DNA from: Collinsella sp.
Lineage (GTDB): Bacteria > Actinomycetota > Coriobacteriia > Coriobacteriales > Coriobacteriaceae
Direction of reading: 5' to 3'
DNA length: 64,000 nt
NCBI GenBank assembly: GCA_019414565.1
Contig: DXLU01000006.1
Location: forward strand, 27,884-91,883
In this document: piece by piece, positions 15,515 through 22,230 of the stretch
How the letters are laid out: each line of letters opens with the position of its first letter
How positions within the stretch are numbered: position 1 is the first letter of the stretch
Made by a program: the position numbers and the translations under genes
Notes under the pieces: model-generated
The model's database searches: none
What the model was told of the DNA's origin: nothing
Seen by the model: the letters and a program-made list of their open reading frames with translations, nothing else

Positions 15515-16987
15515 ATGCAGCTAGATGGGACGACTGGACAATTTAAGGGTGACTTTGATGTCCGCGTCGAAGGCAGTCTTGCTGACGGATGCCTTGTGTT
15601 CGGCTTCCGTTCGACCGATTTGGATGCGCCGATATGGGCGAAGGGGGCGAGGCCGCTTAAAGATGCGGACGATTGGGATAAGTCGACAGGGATGTCTCAG
15701 CATAAGATTGCCGAAAGGGGAAGGCTTACTGTCGACGATGCGGATTGTTTCGTCGCCCTCGCGGACCTAGTCGACAACAAGCATAAAGAGAGGTATCCCG
15801 AGAGTGCCGATTGGCCGCCATATCTCTTGGCGGGGCCCGACGACGGCATGCGGATGATTCGCCATAAAGACGGGCAGTACTGTTTGCGCGACGACGGAAG
15901 CCTGCTACGGCTCGCGAAGCGCGTGGGGCCGCTCTTTGGGCTATATGGCGATCAAGTCGGTTATGTCGATGGAGATGTGGTCAGGGAGCCCATCGCGGAA
16001 TGGGTTGCCGCTGCCGGCTTTGCTCTGTTCGCGAGCAGGCTTGTCGCGTTCCTCAAGGATGGGCGCGATGCGGTTCCTCTTCTTGACGATCTTCATTTCT
16101 CCGAAGCGATTGCATCCAAAGCCGACGGAAGCCAGTTTTCGATGTGGACGTGTTCTCATTTAATCGATGACGGGCTCACCCCTGCATATGCTGAACTCCT
16201 GGAACGCGCCTCGCAGGAATCCTTCTGGCTCGAGTCTGGCCATATCGCTACCACAGACATGGGGGCGCAAGTTGCCGTTCACGGGAGTGCCGTCATCGAC
16301 CAAACCGATGGCGTTTCGCGTCTGATCGGGCTTAATGGGGCGGGCTCGTATATTACCTGCGAGTTGAAAACAGGGGACGGCATCACCAGGCTTAAAACCC
16401 AGATGGCAGCTGACTTTATTGACCCGAGGTTCGAAGCTGCGCCGTTCACGGATATCACGCCGCGTTTCATGATGGAAGACGAAAGGCTGGCCGAGATCGC
16501 AACGGCGCTGCTTCGCGGGATTCTCGATAGCACTATCGGCTGTCATGGCACTCATGCCGTGATGACGAGGTTGGTCGACAAGTGTGCTGCCGTGACCTAT
16601 AACTCTACTCTGGAAAGGTTGTGGGCGGGGTTTGCCTCCCACCTTTCCCATGGAACAATCCGCATCTGTCCTTATTGCGGGCGTGCCTTCATTCCGGAGC
16701 CTAGCAATATGAAGTACTGCAAGCTCGATCCCGTGAAGGAGTGCAAGGTACGCAAAGACGAGGACGACAAGAACAGGAAGCGGAAGGCTCGCTCTCTGGT
16801 GGCTAAGGCGGTTAAGACCAACTGCAACGTTGGCGATATCGTTCGGGCGCGCGATTTAATTTACAAACAGCCCCTCGAGGGTATGTTTGAAATATCGGAG
16901 ATCGATCGTGCGCTTGCATATCTCGCAGAAAGCAAGCGGAGTAATAACCTAAAAGCGATCAAGGGCGACGGATATCTCGTATGCTAA
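15515..16987 (+). CDS. Unrecognised 490-aa cargo protein with C-terminal zinc ribbon
   Basis: I do not recognise the N-terminal ~380 residues. Near the C-terminus ICPYCGRAFIP is followed by KYCKLDPVKECK, giving a CxxC...CxxxxxxxC arrangement like treble-clef/CGNR-type or DUF6076-like zinc domains, and a basic stretch (KNRKRKARSLVAK) that could bind nucleic acid. It lies alone between the excisionase-like gene and the convergent integrase, a common accessory slot. Its ribosome site is weak and its codon use is less GC-biased than the transfer genes. Defence or regulatory cargo is possible but unproven. Confidence 0.6.
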   Translation: MQLDGTTGQFKGDFDVRVEGSLADGCLVFGFRSTDLDAPIWAKGARPLKDADDWDKSTGMSQHKIAERGRLTVDDADCFVALADLVDNKHKERYPESADWPPYLLAGPDDGMRMIRHKDGQYCLRDDGSLLRLAKRVGPLFGLYGDQVGYVDGDVVREPIAEWVAAAGFALFASRLVAFLKDGRDAVPLLDDLHFSEAIASKADGSQFSMWTCSHLIDDGLTPAYAELLERASQESFWLESGHIATTDMGAQVAVHGSAVIDQTDGVSRLIGLNGAGSYITCELKTGDGITRLKTQMAADFIDPRFEAAPFTDITPRFMMEDERLAEIATALLRGILDSTIGCHGTHAVMTRLVDKCAAVTYNSTLERLWAGFASHLSHGTIRICPYCGRAFIPEPSNMKYCKLDPVKECKVRKDEDDKNRKRKARSLVAKAVKTNCNVGDIVRARDLIYKQPLEGMFEISEIDRALAYLAESKRSNNLKAIKGDGYLVC

Positions 16988-16994
16988 TGCATGC

Positions 16995-18251
16995 TTACCC
17001 GTTCAGCAGGCGGCCGATGGTGTTACCGGCCTCGCGGGAACGCTCCTCGAAGGCATGGGCGTAGATGTTGAGCGTGGTCGAGGCAGACTTGTGGCCAAGC
17101 TGGGTCTGAACGGTCTTGACGTCCAGGCCCTCGGCAACGAGAAGGCTAGCGACGGTGTGCCGAAGCTCATGGACCGTTAGGCCCTGATAACCCTTTCCCC
17201 GCGTGAAGGTTCTCCCACCATAGGTTTTGGTGACGACGTCCTTCGTATATTCGCCCCACCCGTTGTCGACGCAGAAGTTGCGGAAGAACTTGTCAAAACC
17301 GTCGGGGTCAATCCTCTGCCCGTATTTTCCGTTAACGACCGGCATGAGGCTGTCCAGAGCCAAAGGCTCCATGGAATGCTTCAGGCGAAGGCCGTTGATA
17401 TGCTCCAGGTTGAGGCGTTGGCTGTTTTTCCAGACAGCAAGAATTCGTGCCAGGGTATCGTCCATGCAGACGCGTCGGCCCGCTGAGCTCATTTTGGGAT
17501 TACGAAGGACTTTGTCCTTTGCGTACTGGTTATAAAACGTAATGGTATTGCTGGCGAAATCAATATCACCCCAGCTTAGCCCCAGCATCTCTCCGCGACG
17601 GCAGCCCGTTCCGAGGATGATGAGGATCCCGACGTATTTTGCGTCCCCCTCTGTCTCAATTTTGCGTAGGATGGCCTTTCTGAACCGTCGGGCCTCAGAG
17701 AGGGTGAGGCTATTTCTTTTGTTCTCCTGAGGCGGTTTTGGAAAATCGACCATATCGGCGGGATTGCTGGGGATTTCCCCATCTCGGTATGCCTGTTTAA
17801 GCACCTGTCTTAGTTTGACATGGACCTTGTAGAGGCCGTTTTCTGAAAGGGGCCTTTCGTCTCCGCACCCTTCCGTCCATACTGCACGCCTTGCACGTTC
17901 TGCCGAATATGCATTGCGGATCCTCGAAGGAGTTAGGGATGTGAGTGCTACGCCACGGAATAGCCTTTCGATCTTTTTGATTTCCAAGGCCTCCCGGTCG
18001 TAGGCGAGGGGTGAGTTCAACTTATGTTGGGCGTGGAACTTGCTCGAATAGCTTGCGACTGTATTTTTCGACCCAGCTGCCTGCCCGCTTTCGTATTCGA
18101 CCCGGTAACGGGCAAGTTCCTTTTTGGCATCCGATTTAAGCCCGTGTATGGTTCGCTTGGGTGCACGCTTATATTTTCCACTGGCATCCTTTTCCGGAAG
18201 GTTAAAGGTGATGAGCCAGGTGTTGGGTTTGCGACCCTTTTCGATGGCCAT
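16995..18251 (-). CDS. int: Tyrosine integrase of the mobilizable element
   Basis: This 418-residue recombinase has an N-terminal arm-binding-like domain (~1-50), a SAM-like core-binding domain (~60-120) and a catalytic domain. The catalytic residues are R219 in TGCRRGE, H361-R364 in HELRHT, H387 in LGHKS and Y397 in LNIYAHA. It sits next to attR, as expected for a tRNA-targeting integrase. It ends 7 bp from the convergent cargo gene. The 5' leader holds a 54-bp palindrome and arm-type repeats, so its expression may be coupled to recombination state. CAGGAG provides the ribosome site. Confidence 0.95.
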   Translation of the reverse strand: MAIEKGRKPNTWLITFNLPEKDASGKYKRAPKRTIHGLKSDAKKELARYRVEYESGQAAGSKNTVASYSSKFHAQHKLNSPLAYDREALEIKKIERLFRGVALTSLTPSRIRNAYSAERARRAVWTEGCGDERPLSENGLYKVHVKLRQVLKQAYRDGEIPSNPADMVDFPKPPQENKRNSLTLSEARRFRKAILRKIETEGDAKYVGILIILGTGCRRGEMLGLSWGDIDFASNTITFYNQYAKDKVLRNPKMSSAGRRVCMDDTLARILAVWKNSQRLNLEHINGLRLKHSMEPLALDSLMPVVNGKYGQRIDPDGFDKFFRNFCVDNGWGEYTKDVVTKTYGGRTFTRGKGYQGLTVHELRHTVASLLVAEGLDVKTVQTQLGHKSASTTLNIYAHAFEERSREAGNTIGRLLNG

Positions 18252-18275
18252 AGGGCGTCTCCTGCTGACGGGGTT

Positions 18276-18329
18276 GATACGATACTCCCTGCCCGTGCCT
18301 TTAAAGGCACGGGCAGGGAGTATCGTATC
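18276..18329. repeat. 54-bp perfect palindrome upstream of int
   Basis: Bases 18276-18302 are the exact reverse complement of 18303-18329 with no loop or mismatch (ends GATACGATACTCCC...; centre CCTTTAAAGG). It lies 24 bp upstream of the integrase start codon, inside its leader. As RNA it would form a very stable hairpin near the ribosome site; as DNA it could extrude a cruciform. No T tract marks it as a normal terminator for int-ward transcription. Confidence 0.95.
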
Positions 18330-18346
18330 CCGAATTGTGAAAGAAA

Positions 18347-18387
18347 TTCACCCACAAGTGAAATTCTGCGGGTGAATTGCGGGTGAA
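18347..18387. repeat. Right-end arm-type sites
   Basis: TGCGGGTGAA occurs at 18367-18376 and 18378-18387, matching the tandem pair at 4332-4352. TTCACCCACA at 18347-18356 is a near-inverse copy. This is consistent with integrase arm sites placed between int and attR. Confidence 0.7.
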
Positions 18388-18489
18388 ACTTTTTGTAAAT
18401 CAAAATAAAGCACAAGCAAAAATAACTAGCTACCTGCTATTTTCTTTTCTATAATTAGAATTCATTTACTATGATTAACAATAATTACT

Positions 18490-18554
18490 CCGGGCTCATA
18501 ACCCGGAGGTCGTAGGTTCAAATCCTGCCCCCGCGACCAAGAACTTGCAGCTCG
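18490..18554 (+). repeat. attR: right copy of the 65-bp attachment repeat
   Basis: It is identical to 4225-4289. It holds only the tRNA-fMet segment from the anticodon stem to the 3' end, so it is the displaced chromosomal part and not a functional tRNA. Confidence 0.92.
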
Positions 18555-18579
18555 TCGGCCTAACCGGCGAGCTTTTTTG
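18549..18579 (+). terminator. Original chromosomal terminator of tRNA-fMet
   Basis: AGCTCGTCGG pairs with CCGGCGAGCT (18564-18573) with one mismatch and is followed by TTTTTT. It lies right after attR and is the pre-insertion terminator. Confidence 0.8.
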
Positions 18580-18628
18580 TTATTTCGGGACCGTGTTTTC
18601 GGTCCAATTCTCGGCCTCTCAAACAAAA

Positions 18629-18925
18629 TCTCGATCTGTAACATCTAGACCCGATTTGGGCGGCTAGGTGTTACAGATCGAGATATACCGGTGGGTTGGG
18701 TCGTGTTTGTCTAAATCTGTAACACGAGGGACGGATTTTGCCGAGTTGTTGTTATAGATTGAGATTTTATAGCGGGCGGGTCCCGTTTGTCTCGATCTGT
18801 AACAGGTAGGGGTCAAAAATGGGTCTAGATGTTACAGATCTAGATTGTTGAGGATGAGGTGAGAGGAATGTCTCGATCTGTAACAGTAAGACCCAGTTTT
18901 GCCGCGTAACTGTTACAGATCGAGA
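18629..18925. repeat. Array of four 55-bp hairpin units, 80-81 bp period
   Basis: Units at 18629-18683, 18710-18764, 18790-18844 and 18871-18925. Each has a left arm like TCTCGATCTGTAACA, a variable loop of exactly 25 nt, and the inverse arm TGTTACAGATCGAGA. Unit starts are 81, 80 and 81 bp apart. Flanks extend the arms with GTTTG/CAAAC in several units. A two-unit copy with the same geometry is at 63774-63908. No gene lies in the stretch 18580-19067. Confidence 0.95.
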
Positions 18926-19067
18926 CAAACTGACGGGCCGTCCCGTCCCATCCACCTGCTGCCACCTGATATTCGCCGATTTCCGTTGTGCCGCCGTGCC
19001 CCCATGCCATATCCTCTAGACAACTACGCGGCAACATCGCCGCCGCGCCTACAAGAGAGGAATGTTC

Positions 19068-21098
19068 ATGACCACACCTGCATCCAAGCTGCTCCAGCCC
19101 ATTACGGTTGGCCCCCTTGAGCTCAAGAACCGCATTATGTTCCCGCCGCTGACCACCGGCTACGAGGAGCGCGATGGCTCCATTGGCGAGCGCAGCCTGG
19201 CTTTTTACGAGCGCTTGGCCCGTGGCGGCGTGAGCTACATCGTCATCGGCGACGTTGCTCCCGTCATGACCGCAAGCCCCACGCCCAAGCTGGCGACCGA
19301 CGCCCAAATCCCCACGTTTAAGGCCCTGGCCGATGCCGTCCACAAGCACGGCGCCAAGGTCGCGCTGCAGCTGTTCCACCCCGAGTACGACGTGCCCGGC
19401 GTCGGCCGCATGGTCATGGGATCCATGGCCGCCGCCAAGGCCGCGCAGGAGGCCAAGGCCGCCGGCGACGAGGAGACCTTTGCCGCCAAGATGGCCGAGT
19501 CCAACGAGATCCGCAACCAGGCCTACGCCAAGCTGCACCACGACATGCAGCACTTTGTGAACGAGGCGAGTGTGGAGCAGCTCACCCAGATCAAGGAGGC
19601 CATCGCTGCCTCGGCCGCCCGCGCGCAGCAGGCCGGGATCGACGCCATCGAGGTCCACGGCGACCGTCTGGTGGGTTCGCTGTGCTCGGCCATCCTCAAC
19701 CAGCGCACCGACGAGTACGGTGGCTCGTTCGAGAACCGCGTCCGCTACGCGCTCGAGGTCGTCGCCGCCATTAAGGAAGCCGCGCCGCAGCTGATGGTGG
19801 AGTACAAGCTCCCCGTGATCATGGAGAACCCCGACGGTACGCCGCGCGGCAAGGGCGGCCTGCAGCCCGACGAGGCCTGCGAGTTCGCCAAGCTGCTCGA
19901 GGGTGCGGGCATCGACATGATCCAGGTTGCACAGGCCAACCACACTGGCAACATGGGCGATACCATTCCGCCCATGGGCGCCATGCCCTACAACTGGACG
20001 CTGCCGGTGGCCGAGCGCGTCAAGGCCCTGGTCTCCGTGCCGGTGGCAACCGTCGGCCGTGTTGTCTCGGTCGAGGCCGGCGAGAAGATTCTGGAAGACG
20101 GCGCCGCCGACATTATCGCCTACGGCCGCTCGCTCATGTGCGACCCCGACATTGCACTGAAGGCCGCCACGGGTGAGCCCATCCGCGAGTGCCTCAACTG
20201 CAACAAGGGTTGCGTCGATGCGATTCAAAACCGCAAGTACATTTCGTGCGTGCTCAATGCCGAGAACGGCGACGAGGCGACCATCGCCATCAAGCCGGGC
20301 GAGGGCGACAAGAAGATCGCCGTGGTGGGCGGCGGCATCGCCGGCCTGGAGGCCGCGCGCGTGGCGGCCAAGCGCGGCTACGACGTGACCGTCTACGAGG
20401 CGAGCGATCACTTGGGCGGTCAGATTGTGCTGGCGGCCGCGCCTCCGCGCAAGGACGAGATCATGCGCTCGGTCGAGTACTACGAGAAGATTCTGCCCGG
20501 CCTGGGTGTGAAGGTTGAGCTCAACCATGCCGCTACGGCAGAGGACCTCAACGCAGCCGACGCCGCGATTGTGGCCGTGGGCGCGCACGACGTGATCATC
20601 CCCGTTCCGGGTGCCGATTCGGACAAGGTCGTCTCGAGCTGGGACGTGCTGGCCGGCAAGGTGGAGCTCAGCGGCCGCGTCGCCGTCATTGGCGGTGGCC
20701 TGGTGGGCACCGAGACTGCCGAGTACCTGCTGCAGCACGGCTGCGAGGTGGCGATCGTGGAGATGCTCGACAAGATTGCCGCGGGCGAGTCCGAGACCAT
20801 TCTGCCGCTGATTATGAGCGACTTTGCAGAGCACAACGTGGAGCAGCATGTTAAGACCCGCCTGACCGCCATTACCGACGAGGGCGTGGAGGCCATTCGC
20901 ACCACCGAGGACGGCGCCGAGGAGCCGGTGAAGATCGCCTGCGATTACGTGGTGATGGCCGTGGGCTCTAAGGCCAATGCGTTTGACCTGGATGGCGTGA
21001 CGGTGCCCGTGACCTGCGTGGGCGACTGCTCGGGCGAGCGCACCGCCGACATTGCGAGCGCCATTCGCACGGCATATCACGCGGCCAACGAGCTGTAG
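19068..21098 (+). CDS. NADH:flavin oxidoreductase of the 2-enoate reductase/OYE family (FMN, 4Fe-4S, FAD)
   Basis: Residues ~1-370 form an old-yellow-enzyme barrel binding FMN. A Cys cluster, CLNCNKGCVDAIQNRKYISC, at ~374-394 holds a [4Fe-4S] centre. The C-terminal half is a FAD/NAD(P)-binding module with VVGGGIAGLEAA and VIGGGLVGTETAEY. This architecture matches 2,4-dienoyl-CoA/enoate reductases and the bile-acid enzymes BaiCD/BaiH; it reduces activated C=C bonds in anaerobes. The substrate cannot be read from sequence. I prefer ATG 19068, 7 nt after GAGAGG, over ATG 19062. It is monocistronic, with a terminator 75 bp downstream. Confidence 0.88.
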   Translation: MTTPASKLLQPITVGPLELKNRIMFPPLTTGYEERDGSIGERSLAFYERLARGGVSYIVIGDVAPVMTASPTPKLATDAQIPTFKALADAVHKHGAKVALQLFHPEYDVPGVGRMVMGSMAAAKAAQEAKAAGDEETFAAKMAESNEIRNQAYAKLHHDMQHFVNEASVEQLTQIKEAIAASAARAQQAGIDAIEVHGDRLVGSLCSAILNQRTDEYGGSFENRVRYALEVVAAIKEAAPQLMVEYKLPVIMENPDGTPRGKGGLQPDEACEFAKLLEGAGIDMIQVAQANHTGNMGDTIPPMGAMPYNWTLPVAERVKALVSVPVATVGRVVSVEAGEKILEDGAADIIAYGRSLMCDPDIALKAATGEPIRECLNCNKGCVDAIQNRKYISCVLNAENGDEATIAIKPGEGDKKIAVVGGGIAGLEAARVAAKRGYDVTVYEASDHLGGQIVLAAAPPRKDEIMRSVEYYEKILPGLGVKVELNHAATAEDLNAADAAIVAVGAHDVIIPVPGADSDKVVSSWDVLAGKVELSGRVAVIGGGLVGTETAEYLLQHGCEVAIVEMLDKIAAGESETILPLIMSDFAEHNVEQHVKTRLTAITDEGVEAIRTTEDGAEEPVKIACDYVVMAVGSKANAFDLDGVTVPVTCVGDCSGERTADIASAIRTAYHAANEL

Positions 21099-21173
21099 TT
21101 GAACATCGCGGCCAGGCGGGGCGGTAGCACGGATCCGTCTCGCCCGGCTGTGTCCCGTCGGGTGTCAACCGGT

Positions 21174-21210
21174 GCGGGGCCTGCAAGCGCAGCAGGTCCC
21201 GCCCTTTTTG
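21174..21210 (+). terminator. Terminator of the flavin oxidoreductase gene
   Basis: GCGGGGCCTGC (21174-21184) pairs with GCAGGTCCCGC (21192-21202) and is followed by CCTTTTTG. Confidence 0.85.
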
Positions 21211-21539
21211 TTTTGCTCCGGTGGATGGCAATGCGCGGTAATCATGAGGAGTGAGGACGTCTACTGCCTCGCAGATCACTCAAAATTATTGGGGGAGGGG
21301 TTAATAACTATATCCTCTACACCAAAGGACATAAAAGAGATGTCAATTTTGTTGACAAGCGAATGACGATTAGCTGCGAGTCAGCTACCAGCGTAAATAA
21401 TCGATAAAGAAATGTCGTAATTTGGTGCCAAATGCCCAGATAACGCCGCGTCTATTTTAATTAACTGCTTTGAGCAAACAGTAAAATGCTACTATCTAAC
21501 TTGTACGTAAGAAAGCAGATTAACGGTTAAGGCTAAGAA
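21211..21539. other. AT-rich intergenic region, no gene supported
   Basis: About 330 bp between the oxidoreductase terminator and the HTH gene. A 40-codon frame at 21244-21366 has no convincing ribosome site or protein character. The AT-rich part from 21300 onward probably holds the HTH gene's promoter. I cannot assign exact hexamers with confidence. Confidence 0.4.
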
Positions 21540-21944
21540 GTGGCAGGTATGTCGGAAGCAACTAGGACTCGCACGCATGCGCCCGAGGTTAGACAGCGCG
21601 CCGTCGAGATCCTCCAAGAGGGGGTCGGTCATCGCGCCCTCGCCGCGGAGCTTGGCATTCCCCAGGCCACGGCTCGTCAGTGGGCCCGCGCGTATGCCGT
21701 GGGCGGTGCCGACGCCGTTCTCAATGCCGGTTCGCATCATCACACCTATTCGTACGACGTAAAGCTCACTGTGGTTAAGGACCGTCTGGAAAACGGCTTG
21801 ACGGTTCGCGAGGCCATGATCAAGCACAAGATTCCCAGCGAGTCTTCGGTCAAGGCTTGGTGCCGTCAGTACCGCGAGAGCGGTGAGTCCGCACTGGTCG
21901 ATAAGCCGCGCGGTCGCAAGCCGCGCGTTAAAAAGGCGGAATAG
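21540..21944 (+). CDS. Stand-alone double helix-turn-helix protein (transposase-OrfA-like fold)
   Basis: This 134-residue protein has two HTH units: RQRAVEILQEGVGHRALAAE with ELGIPQATARQWARAY, and VREAMIKHKIPSESSVKAWC. They are linked by a YSYDVKLTVV segment and followed by a basic tail (KPRGRKPRVKK). The pattern matches the DNA-binding subunit of IS3-type transposases, but no catalytic OrfB or terminal repeats lie nearby, so it may be a domesticated regulator. The start is GTG 21540 (AAGG 7 nt upstream) or ATG 21549. It has its own terminator. Confidence 0.7.
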   Translation: MAGMSEATRTRTHAPEVRQRAVEILQEGVGHRALAAELGIPQATARQWARAYAVGGADAVLNAGSHHHTYSYDVKLTVVKDRLENGLTVREAMIKHKIPSESSVKAWCRQYRESGESALVDKPRGRKPRVKKAE

Positions 21945-21956
21945 CAAACGGGATGG

Positions 21957-21979
21957 TGCGCCCACAGGGGCGCATTTTT
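21957..21979 (+). terminator. Terminator of the HTH gene
   Basis: TGCGCCC (21957-21963) pairs with GGGCGCA (21968-21974) and is followed by TTTTT. Confidence 0.88.
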
Positions 21980-22230
21980 CTTGCCGCGCCAACTTTTTGG
22001 ACCGGCGCGAGCCTGTCGGGACATCCTCCAAAGTGGCCAATAAACTGCGCGCAGTGGCCCGCGCGCCTGTCGCTGCGATAGGGGGAGCGTCGCCTCTCTG
22101 CTCCAAAGCGGACGTGCCCTTGCCCCGTACGCCTAAAACTCCCCAGTTGACCGAAAACCCGCCGCCGCTACTCCTCAATTGAGCTATAACGTTAAACAAT
22201 TGCAGCGTTTTTGCATGGGGGAGTGATGGT

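Larger units (their letters stand above)
4225..18554. mobile_element. Integrative mobilizable element in tRNA-fMet (~14.3 kb)
   Basis: A 65-bp exact direct repeat (4225-4289 and 18490-18554) that includes the 3' half of tRNA-fMet bounds the element. A tyrosine integrase lies at the right end. Inside are an excisionase-like HTH, a DnaB-like helicase, an RHH/relaxase/coupling-protein operon, small ICE-type proteins (DUF2958, DUF4313-like) and cargo. No VirB4, VirB6 or other mating-channel gene is present. It should therefore be mobilized by a resident conjugative system rather than be self-transmissible, although it brings its own coupling protein. Two different terminators downstream of the tRNA copies (4284 and 18549) show which flank is element-borne and which is chromosomal. 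Confidence 0.9.

Noticed and set aside
18490..18554. Second tRNA-Met gene
   Set aside because: Only the part from the anticodon stem to the 3' end is present; the 5' half is missing, so it is the attR remnant.
18629..18925. CRISPR array
   Set aside because: Repeats alternate direct and inverted, are only ~15 bp, and the units lie on both arms of hairpins; no cas genes are nearby.
18840..21080. Long minus-strand reading frame (746 codons) opposite the flavin oxidoreductase
   Set aside because: It is the complement of a well-conserved flavoenzyme gene, and its His/Gly-rich product is typical of antisense frames in GC-rich DNA.
21244..21366. Short frame after the oxidoreductase terminator
   Set aside because: No ribosome site or recognisable product; AT-rich non-coding context is more likely.
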